A DNA stretch of 34,796 bases, taken from the NCBI GenBank assembly GCA_016183615.1, contig JACPEG010000059.1:1-34796 (forward strand), written 5' to 3'. The position numbers and the translations under genes were made by a program. Below are positions 1-7,508 of the stretch, piece after piece. Numbering within the stretch: the first letter of the stretch is position 1; each line of letters begins with the position of its first letter. This DNA is from Betaproteobacteria bacterium (GTDB lineage Bacteria > Pseudomonadota > Gammaproteobacteria > Burkholderiales > UBA6910). The notes beneath the pieces are model-generated. The model did no database searches and was not told the DNA's origin. It saw only the letters and a list, made by a program, of their open reading frames with translations.

Positions 1-341
1 CCAAGCTGCCCACGATCGTCGGCATCAACTTGCCCCATCCCGAAACCCAAACCCTGGAGACCACCCATGACCTGACCCCAGCTCCCGTTTTGCTCACTAA
101 TTTCCAAACTCCGGTGTCTCAAAGTCATTGACACATTCCGCTGTGAGCAGTGCGTGGGACCCTACAACCTTTCCCCGAGGTCGGCCCGGTGGACCGTTCG
201 CTAGCCCAGAGGCAGCACCGGCACCCCGAACAACCAAGGGTGGGCGGCGAGAAGGATTCCGTAGATCGCGAGTTCCAGTTCCAGTGCCGGGCGTACGTAA
301 CGATCTGGAAGAAGACCGCCAGACCGCAGGGGAATGCCATC
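1..341. other. Left edge without a confident gene; possible remnants
   Basis: No gene can be called with confidence here. On the plus strand, codons 3-131 are open from the window edge to a TGA and could be the last 42 residues of a truncated gene, but I do not recognise the peptide. On the minus strand, directly after the SAP gene stop (342-344), an ATG at 340 opens a short hydrophobic stretch (LAVFFQIVTYARHWNW). A second hydrophobic stretch (ELAIYGILLAAHPWLFGV) follows in another frame and stops at 201-203. Together they resemble a small two-segment membrane protein broken by a frameshift. Both readings are speculative. Confidence 0.25.
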
Positions 342-551
342 CTACTGCCGGTTCGCCGATCTCGTGCTCACCTGCAGGCAATCGTGCCGCCATAGGCAGC
401 CATACTGGTCGCAGTAGCCACTCACCGCCTTGCCGAAGCAGTCGAAGTTATGTTCGGAGCGCTGGATCGCGCGCACCAGTTCCACCTTGGTCTGGTGCGC
501 GGGCTTGACGCCGTGCGCGGCCGCGATCGCACGGATTTCCTCGATGCGCAT
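342..551 (-). CDS. Small SAP-domain-type, cysteine-containing protein
   Basis: This 69-residue protein begins MRIEEIRAIAAAHGVKPAHQ and continues into KVELVRAIQ. That is the helix-turn-helix pattern of SAP or Rho N-terminal-like domains, which bind nucleic acid. Its second half carries a motif that looks conserved in small proteobacterial relatives: NFDCFG, then YCDQYGCLW and DCL, giving four cysteines that could bind metal. The ATG at 551 has a strong ribosome site (GGGAGG, about 6 bases upstream), which fixes the start. The role is not known to me. The SAP fold suggests DNA or RNA binding, and the cysteine spacing suggests a metal or redox function; both are inference. The last eight or so residues look like an unconserved tail. 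Confidence 0.75.
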   Translation of the reverse strand: MRIEEIRAIAAAHGVKPAHQTKVELVRAIQRSEHNFDCFGKAVSGYCDQYGCLWRHDCLQVSTRSANRQ

Positions 552-648
552 TTCCGCCTCCCTTCGGTGACAGGAATGGCCGGTATGGGTGCCGGTTCTT
601 ACCCTGTTCAGGATAGAACGTGCATTGGCGGATGTAAACCGGGCTGCG

Positions 649-915
649 CTACCCGGTCGCTCGTTTACGGGGAGTCCGGGCCGAGCGTGCTGTCAGACGG
701 CGAGTGGTCTCGGAGACGTCGAGCAGCGAGCGAAGCGCCTCGTTAACTGCGGCAGAGTTGCGGAATGCTTTTGCTACATCGGGTTCCAGTACGACGACGT
801 TGGCGCCCTCCTGAAGGAGGCGACGGTAATATTTGCCGCGTACGCCCTTCCGCAGATCTTCGCGGCCGTACTCTGGACGGAGTTCGTCGGATGAAACGGA
901 TTTAGCCTTCTTCAC
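649..915 (-). CDS. Antitoxin-like small protein, orphan
   Basis: This 88-residue basic protein starts at a GTG (915). It contains DELRPEYGREDL, GVRGKYYRRLLQEG, VVVLEPDVAKAF and VNEALRSLL. I recognise the layout from a widespread family of small proteins in which the final helix resembles an antitoxin's DNA-binding or dimer segment. The family has been loosely associated with toxin-antitoxin pairs. No toxin gene lies next to it: upstream is a repeat and then glgA, and downstream is the SAP gene. It is therefore an orphan, or its partner has been lost. The stop TAG at 649-651 falls in a GTAG on the minus strand next to a short ACCGGG/CCCGGT inverted repeat. The function is unproven. Confidence 0.6.
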   Translation of the reverse strand: MKKAKSVSSDELRPEYGREDLRKGVRGKYYRRLLQEGANVVVLEPDVAKAFRNSAAVNEALRSLLDVSETTRRLTARSARTPRKRATG

Positions 916-960
916 AAATTATGCGCTCCTTTCGCGTAACGGCCGAGCCACAATTTACCC

Positions 961-1000
961 CCCATCCTGCCCTTCCCCCGCAAGGGGGGAAGGGACCTTC
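961..1000. repeat. Palindromic repeat and likely glgA 3' hairpin
   Basis: A near-perfect ten-base stem, CCCTTCCCCC (970-979) with GGGGGAAGGG (985-994), sits about 60 bases downstream of the glgA stop. It resembles the CCCTCCCC/GGGGAGGG repeats at 31774-31885 and 33709-33807. It has no long T-tract, so it may act as an RNA-end stabiliser rather than an intrinsic terminator. Confidence 0.55.
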
Positions 1001-1052
1001 TGCCTGTAGAATCTGGAAGGGACTGGCTGGTCCGCCTTGTGGTTTCGGTGTC

Positions 1053-2522
1053 CTAGGCCAGCAAAGAGCGGTAAAGGTCGAGATACTGCCGGGCGCTGGC
1101 GGCCCAGCTGAAGTCGCGGGCCATGCCGGCGCGCTGGATGCGGCGCCACGCCTCCTGGTCGTGCAGCGCGGCGATCGCGCGGCGCACGGCGGCGACGAAG
1201 GCGGCGGGGGTCATGGCGGTGAAGGCGAAGCCGGTGGCCGTGCCGGCGGCCTGCGTGTCCGGCGTGCAGTCGGTCACCGTGTCCTTGAGGCCGCCGGTGG
1301 CGTGCACCACGGGCGGGGTGCCGTAGCGCTGGCTGTACATCTGGTTCAGCCCGCAGGGCTCGAAGCGCGAGGGCATGAGAAAAATGTCGGCCCCGGCTTC
1401 GATCAGGTGCGACAGCGGCTCGTCGAACTGGGTGCGCGCCGCGACCATTGCGGGATGCCGCCCGGCGAAGGCCGCGAGCAGCCGCTGCAGTTGCGGCTCG
1501 CCGCTTCCCAGCACCGCGATCTGCGCCGGGAGTTTCATCAACTGCGGCGCGGCGGCGAGCAGCAGGTCGATGCCCTTCTGCAGCGTCAGGCGGCAGATCA
1601 CGCCGAGCAGGGGAATCTCCGCATCCTCCTTGAGCCCCATCGCCCGCTGCAGGAGCCGCTTGTTCACGGCCTTTTTCTCCAGCGCGTCGGGGCCGTAGTT
1701 CTGGGCGATGTGGGGATCGGTCAGCGGGTCCCATGCCTCCGTGTCGATGCCGTTCACGATTCCCCTGAGATGGCGGCGGCGATGCCGGAGCAGCCCGTGC
1801 ATGCCGAATCCCAGGGCCTCGGTCTGGATTTCCAGCGCGTAGCTGGGGCTCACGGTCGCGATGCGGTCGGCGTAATGGATGCCCGCCTTGAGGAAGGACA
1901 GGTTGCCGTAGTACTCCACGCCCTCGATGCCGAGGCTCTCGGGAGGAAGGCCCAGCAGCCCCGCGGTACCGAGCGCGTAAACGCCCTGGAACAGCAGGTT
2001 GTGGATCGCCATCACCGTCTTCGCCCGCGGCCCGGGGCCGAAGTGGAGATAGGCCGGCGCGAGTCCCGTCTGCCAGTCGTTGCAGTGAAGAATCTGGGGC
2101 TGCCACGGCAAAGGGCTGTGCCCGTCGGCGAGAACCGCGGCGACTTTCGACAGCAGGCCGAAGCGCCGGGGGTTGTCGGGCCAGTCGTGGCCGTGCCCGT
2201 CCTGATAGGGGCCGCCGGGACGCCCGTAAAGGGACGGGCAGTCGATGAGCAGCAGCGGCACCCCGCCGGGAAGCTGCGCTTCCAGCAGCCGCACGTCCGG
2301 AAACGGCGCGATGCCGCCGAGGTCCGCCACCGGCCGCGCCCCGGGCAGCGCCGCCAGCACCGCGCCGTAGGCGGGCAGCAGCACGCGGACATCGGCGCCT
2401 TCTTTTTTGAGTGCCGCCGGCAGCGCGCCGCTCACGTCGCCCAGCCCGCCGGTCTTGATCACGGGATGGGCTTCCGGCGTGGCGAACAGGACGCGGACGG
2501 GGAGATTTCCTGCGGCCGGCAT
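1053..2522 (-). CDS. glgA: Glycogen synthase (ADP-glucose, GT5)
   Basis: GlgA transfers glucose from ADP-glucose to the non-reducing end of a growing alpha-1,4-glucan in the cytoplasm. The protein has 489 residues, against about 477 in E. coli. The N-terminal signature KTGGLGDV (residues 23-30), which binds ADP-glucose, is intact. So is the C-terminal GT-B region with PSRFEPCGLNQ and, further on, HATGGLKDTV. The start at 2522 places the GT5 beta strand VRVLFATPEAHP correctly near the N-terminus. No good ribosome site is visible. A TATAAT-like box lies at 2553-2558. The gene is transcribed away from the divergent dehydrogenase-like gene and is separated from glgB and glgC by about 9 kb of unrelated and polyester-storage genes. 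Confidence 0.97.
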   Translation of the reverse strand: MPAAGNLPVRVLFATPEAHPVIKTGGLGDVSGALPAALKKEGADVRVLLPAYGAVLAALPGARPVADLGGIAPFPDVRLLEAQLPGGVPLLLIDCPSLYGRPGGPYQDGHGHDWPDNPRRFGLLSKVAAVLADGHSPLPWQPQILHCNDWQTGLAPAYLHFGPGPRAKTVMAIHNLLFQGVYALGTAGLLGLPPESLGIEGVEYYGNLSFLKAGIHYADRIATVSPSYALEIQTEALGFGMHGLLRHRRRHLRGIVNGIDTEAWDPLTDPHIAQNYGPDALEKKAVNKRLLQRAMGLKEDAEIPLLGVICRLTLQKGIDLLLAAAPQLMKLPAQIAVLGSGEPQLQRLLAAFAGRHPAMVAARTQFDEPLSHLIEAGADIFLMPSRFEPCGLNQMYSQRYGTPPVVHATGGLKDTVTDCTPDTQAAGTATGFAFTAMTPAAFVAAVRRAIAALHDQEAWRRIQRAGMARDFSWAASARQYLDLYRSLLA

Positions 2523-2552
2523 GGGCTTGGAGGCGTGTTATAGTTAGCCGGC

Positions 2553-2558
2553 ATTATA
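2553..2558 (-). promoter_or_regulatory. Candidate -10 box for glgA
   Basis: A TATAAT hexamer read on the minus strand lies 30 bases upstream of the glgA ATG in the divergent intergenic region. No convincing -35 box is seen at 16-18 bases, so the promoter may depend on an activator. Confidence 0.4.
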
Positions 2559-2613
2559 AACGTTCCTTCCCGCAAGCTTCACGGCTGCCGGGAACAGCCA
2601 TCCCTTCTCAGGC

Positions 2614-3468
2614 ATGCAAATCGGCATCGTCGGTCTAGACGGACTGGGCGGCGCGCTTGCCCGGCGCCTCGTGCGCGGGGGCGCGGCCGTCAGGGCTTTT
2701 CATCCGGACGGTGATGCCGCGGCGAAGCTCGCTGCCGAAGCCGGGGTTGCCGCCTGCGGCAGTCTCGCGGAATTGGTGGCAGCGCTTTCGGCTCCGCGAA
2801 CGGTGCTGGTCGCGCTGCCGGCGGGAGAACCCGCGGCGCGGACGCTGGCGGAGCTTGTTGCATTGCTCGCTGAGGGCGACCTGGTGGCGGACGCTGCCGC
2901 GGGTCATTTCCGGGATGCCATGACACGCGCTACCGAGTTTTCCGCCCGCGGCATCGGCTACGTGGACTTGGGGCTCACCGGGGGAGCGATCGGCGCGGAC
3001 TACGGCTTCGGAATCGTGCTCGGAGGCGAGGAGCGCTGGGTGGAGCAGTTGCGGCCGGTGTTGGAAAAACTCGCCGCGGGCGAAGGCAAAAGCTGGATGC
3101 GTTGCGGTCCCGCCGGCGCGGGCCATTTCGTGAAATCGGTCCAGGACCGGATCGAGCAGGGCGTGCTCGGGACCTTCGCCCATGGGCTCGCGTTTCTCCA
3201 GGGCCGCCACGACTTCAACATCAAGCCGGCGGACGTGGTCCAGGTGTGGCGCGAAGGGAGCGCAAGCAACGACGAACTGCTGGCCCTCGCCGAGGATTAC
3301 CTGGCAGTGCACGGAATCGCAGCCGGCGAACCGGCGCCGCCCGGCGCCACGCCCGCGATCAATCTCGCCCTCGCATTGCGCACCGCGACCCAGGGCGCGG
3401 CGACCTACATGGACCAGCTCCTGGCGGCCATGGCGGCTGCGACCGGCAAAAAAAACGGCGGAATGTAA
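2614..3468 (+). CDS. 6-phosphogluconate dehydrogenase-like protein with altered active site
   Basis: This 284-residue protein has the layout of short (about 300 residue) 6-phosphogluconate dehydrogenases and related beta-hydroxyacid dehydrogenases. A Rossmann start MQIGIVGLDGLGGALARR is followed by a substrate domain and a helical C-terminus. The catalytic lysine region is GAGHFVKSVQDRIEQG, with K174 and E181 kept. Where the family normally reads HNGIEY, this protein reads QDRIEQ, so the usual asparagine and tyrosine are replaced. The DGGNS cofactor/substrate loop has become DAAAG (93-97), and the serine of SGG is T122. Fold membership is clear, but gluconate-6-phosphate activity is doubtful. 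It could act on another substrate or have become a non-catalytic relative. It diverges from glgA and converges with the DUF6494 gene. Confidence 0.8.
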   Translation: MQIGIVGLDGLGGALARRLVRGGAAVRAFHPDGDAAAKLAAEAGVAACGSLAELVAALSAPRTVLVALPAGEPAARTLAELVALLAEGDLVADAAAGHFRDAMTRATEFSARGIGYVDLGLTGGAIGADYGFGIVLGGEERWVEQLRPVLEKLAAGEGKSWMRCGPAGAGHFVKSVQDRIEQGVLGTFAHGLAFLQGRHDFNIKPADVVQVWREGSASNDELLALAEDYLAVHGIAAGEPAPPGATPAINLALALRTATQGAATYMDQLLAAMAAATGKKNGGM

Positions 3469-3496
3469 ATCCGTCGCCCAGCCAGTTCTACTTTGG

Positions 3497-3524
3497 GGGT
3501 CGGAACGGTTTTCGTTTCCGACCC
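3497..3524. terminator. Hairpin between convergent genes
   Basis: A perfect nine-base stem (GGGTCGGAA at 3497-3505, TTCCGACCC at 3516-3524) with a ten-base loop lies between two convergent stops. There is no T-run on either side, so it may end or protect transcripts from both directions without being a classic intrinsic terminator. Confidence 0.45.
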
Positions 3525-3536
3525 GGCGGTGCGATG

Positions 3537-3743
3537 CTACTCGAGGCTGATCTTGTCCTGGAAGCTGACGTCCAGGTTGAGGCCCGGCAGCTTCAGGGTC
3601 ACGGTGACGGGGAAGGATTCGCTGCCCTTGATCCGGTTTTCAGCGATCGCTTTCGCCACCGCCTGCTCGATCTCGCGCTGGGAATTCACGCCCACCATTT
3701 TCAGGAACTTGCGGATGCTCAGGTTGAAGGTTTCGTTGTTCAT
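3537..3743 (-). CDS. DUF6494 family small protein
   Basis: This 68-residue protein begins MNNETFNLSIRKFLKMVGVN and continues SQREIEQAVAKAIAENRIKG before a beta-rich half ending VSFQDKISLE. I recognise the DUF6494 pattern, a short conserved proteobacterial family. The N-terminal helix-turn-helix-like half is followed by alternating hydrophobic strands (VTVTLKL, LNLDVSF). There are no signal peptide or membrane segments, so it is probably cytoplasmic. The ribosome site is AGAGGAG just upstream of the ATG at 3743. Its function is unknown. It converges with the dehydrogenase-like gene, and a repeat cluster lies directly upstream, so its promoter must be embedded in or squeezed next to repeat DNA. 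Confidence 0.75.
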   Translation of the reverse strand: MNNETFNLSIRKFLKMVGVNSQREIEQAVAKAIAENRIKGSESFPVTVTLKLPGLNLDVSFQDKISLE

Positions 3744-3762
3744 GGTCGTCTCCTCTCGTGTT

Positions 3763-3954
3763 GTAGGAGGGGATTTATCCCCGACATTTCCGGCATCCCC
3801 GACAAAAGTCGCGAATGAATTCGCTCCTACGGGGGTGTAGGAGGGGATTCATCCCCGACAGGGTCTGTAGGAGGGGATTTATCCCCGACATTCCCGGCAT
3901 CCCCGACATTCCCGGCATCCCCGACAAAGGTCGCGAATGAATTCGCTCCTGTAG
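3763..3954. repeat. GTAGGAG palindromic repeat cluster (five half-units)
   Basis: Three copies of a GTAGGAGGGGATT-ATCCCCGAC half-unit begin at 3763, 3837 and 3867. Two half-units of the type GTCGCGAATGAATTCGCTCCT end near 3830 and 3950. An 18-base motif (CCCGGCATCCCCGACATT) is tandemly duplicated at about 3893-3925. The outer ends read GTAGGAG and CTCCTAC, so a full element is a terminal inverted repeat of about 52 bases. The same element occurs twice at 9359-9478. It looks like a non-autonomous REP or MITE-type element amplified in situ. Confidence 0.85.
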
Positions 3955-3974
3955 CTGTGTCCGGAATGTCCACA

Positions 3975-5609
3975 TTACCGGTGTGCCTTGCAGAAATTGA
4001 TAAGCCCGTTGGAGGAGGCATCGTGGGAGGTCGCGGCACCCTGCGCCGACAGCTCCCCGAGAATCTTCCCCGCCAGCTTTTTCCCCAGCTCGACGCCCCA
4101 CTGGTCGAAGGGGTTGATGTTCCAGATCACGCTCTGCACGAACACCTTGTGCTCGTAGAGCGCAATGAGGGCGCCCAGCGTCCGGGGCTCCACCGCGCCC
4201 ATCAGGATGGTGCTGGTGGGACGGTTGCCCGGGAACACCTTGTGGGGAAGCAGCTTCGCCAGCGCTTCGCCCCCGAGTCCCTGGGCCGTGAGTTCCGCCC
4301 GCGCCTCGTCTTCGGTCTTGCCGTTCATCAGCGCCTCGGTCTGGGCCAGGAAATTGGCGAGCAGCATGGCGTGGTGCTCCCCGATCGGGTGCTGGCTGCG
4401 GCACGGCGCGATGAAATCCGCCGGCACCATCTGGGTTCCCTGGTGCAGGAGCTGGAAGAAGGCGTGCTGGCCGTTGGTCCCCGGCTCGCCCCAGATCACC
4501 GGCGCCGTGGCGTAGTCCACCACGTTGCCGTCCCGGTCCACCCGCTTGCCGTTGCTCTCCATTTCCAGCTGCTGCAGGTAGGCGGGCAGCCGGTGCAGGC
4601 TCTGGTCGTAGGGCAGCACCGCGTGGCTGCGGGTTCCGAAGAAGTTCACGTACCAGAGCCCGATGAGACCCAGGACCACCGGCATGTTCTGCTCCAGCGG
4701 CGCGCCGCGGAAATGCTCGTCCATGGCCCGCGCTCCCGCCAGCAAGTCCCGGAAGCGATTCATGCCGAGGGCCAGCGCTATGGGAAGCCCGACGGCGGAC
4801 CACAGGGAGTAGCGGCCCCCCACCCAGTCCCAGAACCCGAACATGTTGGATTCCAGGATGCCGAACTTCGTCACTTCCTCCCGGTTGGTGGAGACGGCGA
4901 CGAAATGCCTGGCGATGTCCGCCTCGCTGCCGCCTCGCGCCAGGAACCATTCCCGGGCGGAGCGGGCATTGGCGAGCGTCTCCTGGGTGGTGAAGGTCTT
5001 GGAGGCGACGATGAACAGCGTGGTCTCGGCGTTGAGCCCGTTGAGCGTCTGCACGATCTGGCTGCCGTCCACGTTGGAGACGAAATGGGGCTTGAGGCTG
5101 GGGGTGCCGAAGGGCTTCAGGGCCTCGGTCACCATGCAGGGGCCCAGGTCCGAGCCGCCGATGCCGATGTTCACCACGTCGGTGAAGGGATGGCCGGCGT
5201 GGCCGCGCAATTCGCCGCCGCGGACCGCTTCCGCGAAGCGCTCCATCCGGTCGAGCACGCCGCGTACTTCGGGCATCACGTCGTGGCTGTCCACGATTAC
5301 CGGCGCTTCTCCGCGCAGCGCCGTGTGCAGCGCCGCGCGATCCTCGCTCGCGTTGATTTTTTCGCCGCGGAACAGGCGCTCGATCCAGGCGGGAAGCTGC
5401 GCCTGGCGCGCGAGATCCAGCAGCAGGGACAGGGTCTCCCCGCTGACCAGGTTCTTCGAGTAATCCAGGACCAGGCCCGCGGCCGAAAACGAGAATTTTT
5501 CGAATCGCCGCGCATCCTCCCGGAACAGCTCCCGCAGGCTGGCGCCGGCCATCTGCCGCTGATGGGCCGCGAGGGCCTGCCAGGCCGGTGACTGGGTGAG
5601 GCGGGACAT
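3975..5609 (-). CDS. pgi: Glucose-6-phosphate isomerase
   Basis: Pgi interconverts glucose-6-phosphate and fructose-6-phosphate in the cytoplasm and so links glycogen turnover to glycolysis or gluconeogenesis. The protein has 544 residues, close to E. coli Pgi (549). The family signatures are present: [31 protein letters not shown], the catalytic histidine in [15 protein letters not shown], and the final [15 protein letters not shown]. The start is set at ATG 5609 ([13 protein letters not shown]). A longer open frame to 5672 exists but would run through the phasin terminator and adds non-conserved residues. The gene is monocistronic in appearance: the phasin terminator lies upstream and a repeat cluster lies just downstream of its TAA. 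Confidence 0.97.
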   Translation of the reverse strand: MSRLTQSPAWQALAAHQRQMAGASLRELFREDARRFEKFSFSAAGLVLDYSKNLVSGETLSLLLDLARQAQLPAWIERLFRGEKINASEDRAALHTALRGEAPVIVDSHDVMPEVRGVLDRMERFAEAVRGGELRGHAGHPFTDVVNIGIGGSDLGPCMVTEALKPFGTPSLKPHFVSNVDGSQIVQTLNGLNAETTLFIVASKTFTTQETLANARSAREWFLARGGSEADIARHFVAVSTNREEVTKFGILESNMFGFWDWVGGRYSLWSAVGLPIALALGMNRFRDLLAGARAMDEHFRGAPLEQNMPVVLGLIGLWYVNFFGTRSHAVLPYDQSLHRLPAYLQQLEMESNGKRVDRDGNVVDYATAPVIWGEPGTNGQHAFFQLLHQGTQMVPADFIAPCRSQHPIGEHHAMLLANFLAQTEALMNGKTEDEARAELTAQGLGGEALAKLLPHKVFPGNRPTSTILMGAVEPRTLGALIALYEHKVFVQSVIWNINPFDQWGVELGKKLAGKILGELSAQGAATSHDASSNGLINFCKAHR

Positions 5610-5665
5610 GGGCTTGTTATGATTGGAAGTGCCGCTGGAATTGTCGCACTTTTGCCCGGCTTCCC

Positions 5666-5700
5666 AAAACAAAAAGCCCCGGTCGGTTTCCCGCCGGGGC
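5666..5700 (-). terminator. Rho-independent terminator of the phasin gene
   Basis: On the minus strand, GCCCCGG...CCGGGGC forms a seven-base GC stem with an eleven-base loop. It is followed by TTTTTGTTTT (complement of 5666-5675). It lies 22 bases after the phasin stop and separates phasin from pgi. Confidence 0.9.
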
Positions 5701-5721
5701 CTGCGCCGCGAAGAGGCGCGA

Positions 5722-6261
5722 TTACTTGGAGGACTTCTTCTTGGTGGTGCCCACCACTTCGGTGGCGGCGGCCATGTTGGCCTCGGTCAGTTCCGCCACC
5801 TGCTTGGCGGCCTTGGAGATGTTGTCATAGGCGGTGTTGGCGGCGGCCATCGCCGACTTGATGACGGCGACCGCGGCGTCCGAGCCGGCGGGGGCCGACT
5901 GGCCCACCTTGTCGAGGGCAGCCATCAGGTTTTCGTTATACTCGCCCACCTGGGCTTCCACCAACTTGGCGATTTCGGACTGGGTCTCGGTGGCCAGCTC
6001 GTACACGCCGCGGGAGTAGGTGAGGGCGCGCTTGATGCCGGGCTCCACCTGGACGGTCAGGAGGCTGAAATACTCCTGGGCATCCTTGGCGGCGAGCAGC
6101 GCCTTGGCCTGCTTGGTGTTGTCGTTCAGGGTTTCGCGGGCCGCAGCCATTTGCAGTTGGGCCAAGCGCTCGGCGCCTTCCAGGACCTTGCTGGCGAGCT
6201 CGAGGGCGGCTTCCACATTGGCCTTGTTGAAGGCGGCAAATTGTTCGGTCGGGGTAGTCAT
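5722..6261 (-). CDS. phaP: Phasin (PHA granule-associated protein)
   Basis: Phasins coat polyhydroxyalkanoate granules and control their size and number. This 179-residue protein has the typical start ([20 protein letters not shown]) of the Phasin_2 type found in betaproteobacteria. It is almost entirely amphipathic helix, has an Ala/Pro-rich hinge (SAPAG), and ends in a lysine tail (TTKKKSSK) like that seen in granule-associated proteins. There is no signal peptide. The ribosome site GGAGA lies about 7 bases before the ATG at 6261. A strong promoter with a PhaR-like operator lies upstream (6310-6358) and a clean intrinsic terminator downstream, so this is a single-gene, strongly expressed unit. 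No PHA synthase is in the window; the bktB-like thiolase 1.7 kb away is the nearest related gene. Confidence 0.95.
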   Translation of the reverse strand: MTTPTEQFAAFNKANVEAALELASKVLEGAERLAQLQMAAARETLNDNTKQAKALLAAKDAQEYFSLLTVQVEPGIKRALTYSRGVYELATETQSEIAKLVEAQVGEYNENLMAALDKVGQSAPAGSDAAVAVIKSAMAAANTAYDNISKAAKQVAELTEANMAAATEVVGTTKKKSSK

Positions 6262-6309
6262 AATGTTTCTCCGATAGGTGCGACGGTGACGATCAGGGTC
6301 AGAATTTTT

Positions 6310-6358
6310 TGCTGCAACGCAGCAGCAGGTATTTTAGCGAATCCCAGAGTGAAGTCAA
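6310..6358 (-). promoter_or_regulatory. phaP promoter with PhaR-like operator
   Basis: Read on the minus strand there is TTGACT (complement of 6353-6358), a 16-base spacer and TAAAAT (complement of 6331-6336). Just downstream, over the expected start point, is a perfect palindrome TGCTGC-AAC-GCAGCA (6310-6324 on the plus strand). PhaR repressors of PHA producers bind TGC...GCA-type inverted repeats at phasin promoters. The placement over the transcription start fits repression until PhaR is titrated by granules. Assignment to PhaR is by analogy. Confidence 0.75.
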
Positions 6359-6509
6359 TGAAATTTTCATGACGCTTGAGAGTAATTTTTTGTAGTGCAC
6401 AAACAGCCGCTTAGAACCCGTAGGAAAGGGAAGGACTTTTACCATAGATACTGCCCGGGGGATTTTCAAGGCACTTCGAAACGGACTGGCAAGCCTGGCC
6501 CATCCGCGC

Positions 6510-7172
6510 ATGCTGGCGCTGGCCGTCGCCCCGGTTTTTCTGGCCCTGGCCGTCTGGGGAGGCCTCGCCTGGTGGTTCTGGGACGACTGGCTCGGGTACC
6601 TGAACGAACTCCTCACAGCCTATGTTCCGCAGGACTGGCTCACAGGGGGAGTGTTGGAGTGGGTCGCCCGCTACCTGGGCGCTGCCTTGCTGCTGTTCGG
6701 GTTGGCTCCGATCGCCCTGGCGAGCGCGCTCGTGGTGGCGTCGGTCGCGGCCATGCCCTTCATGCTCGAACACGTGTCGCAAAACCGCTACCCGGGGCTG
6801 GAAAAGCGGCATGGCGGAACGCTTGCCGGAAGCCTCTGGAACGGGCTCGCCGCGACCGCGGCCTTCATCGTCTTGTGGGTTCTGACCTTGCCGCTATGGC
6901 TGGTGCCGCCGCTGGCGCTGGTGGTCCCGGTGCTGCTGGTGGCCCAGTTGAACCAGCGGCTGTTCCGCTACGACGCCCTGGCGGATCACGCCAGCGCGGA
7001 AGAATACCGGGAGATCGTTGGCCGCAACCGGGGGACGCTGTTCCTGCTGGGCATCGCTGTCGGCGTCCTGGAATGGGTTCCGGTGGTGAATCTGATCGCG
7101 CCGGTTTACGCCGGTCTCGTCTTCATCCATTTCTGCCTGGACGAACTCGCGCGACTTCGTGCGCGCGCGTAG
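6510..7172 (+). CDS. EI24 / CysZ-like integral membrane protein
   Basis: This membrane protein of at least 220 residues has about five hydrophobic segments: LALAVAPVFLALAVWGGLAWW, LGAALLLFGLAPIALASALVVAS, AATAAFIVLWVLTLPLWLVPP with LALVVPVLLVAQLNQRLFRYDAL, and LFLLGIAVGVLEWVPVVNLIAP. The motif LNQRLFRYDALADHAS and the late NLIAPVYAGLVFIHFCLDEL are typical of the EI24 (CysZ-related) family, some of which move sulfate. The true start is probably upstream. In-frame codons back to about 6444 encode IDTARGIFKALRNGLASLAH, which looks like the family's N-terminus, but no ATG, GTG or TTG exists between the in-frame stop at 6393 and 6510. The stop TAG (7170-7172) lies inside the first repeat of the adjacent array. 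Confidence 0.8.
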   Translation: MLALAVAPVFLALAVWGGLAWWFWDDWLGYLNELLTAYVPQDWLTGGVLEWVARYLGAALLLFGLAPIALASALVVASVAAMPFMLEHVSQNRYPGLEKRHGGTLAGSLWNGLAATAAFIVLWVLTLPLWLVPPLALVVPVLLVAQLNQRLFRYDALADHASAEEYREIVGRNRGTLFLLGIAVGVLEWVPVVNLIAPVYAGLVFIHFCLDELARLRARA

Positions 7173-7508
7173 GGTGCAAGCGCGAAGCGGGTTGCACCAA
7201 CAGACAACCGGCGGAACCCACTGCGTGGTTCCGCCCTACGGTTTCTTCCGATCGTAGGGTGCAAGCGCGAAGCGGGTTGCACCAACGAGCAACCGGCGGA
7301 ACCCACTGCGTGGTTCCGCCCTACGGTTTCTTTCGATCGTAGGGTGCAAGCGCGAGGCGGGTTGCACCAACGAGCAACCGGCGGAACCCACTGCGTGGTT
7401 CCGCCCTACGGTTTCTTTCGATCGTAGGGTGCAAGCGCGAAGCGGGTTGCACCAACGAGCAACCGGCGGAACCCACCGCGTGGTTCCGCCCTACGGTTTC
7501 TTTCGATC
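7169..7508. repeat. Four tandem copies of an 85-base palindromic repeat
   Basis: Units begin at 7169, 7254, 7339 and 7424 with exact 85-base spacing and very few differences. Each starts GTAGGGTGCAA, carries an inner perfect stem GGCGGAACC/GGTTCCGCC, reaches CCCTAC, and ends in a TTTC-T/C-TTCGATC linker. One unit is thus a GTAGGG...CCCTAC imperfect palindrome plus linker, of the REP/BIME kind. The array lies between the convergent EI24 and SelW-like genes and supplies the stop codon of both. The high identity suggests recent or homogenised expansion. Confidence 0.95.

Noticed and set aside
3..131. Plus-strand frame open from the left edge as the 3' end of a transposase
   Set aside because: The 42 residues are not recognisable and no terminal inverted repeat can be confirmed; it is noted only as a possible remnant.
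921..2543. A 540-codon plus-strand open frame opposite glgA, and a similar one opposite pgi (3957-5591)
   Set aside because: Both are antisense to well-conserved enzymes and have low-complexity composition; GC-rich codon use explains the lack of stops.
7169..7508. Possible CRISPR array
   Set aside because: The units are 85 bases with no variable spacers between them and no cas genes nearby; they are tandem palindromes.
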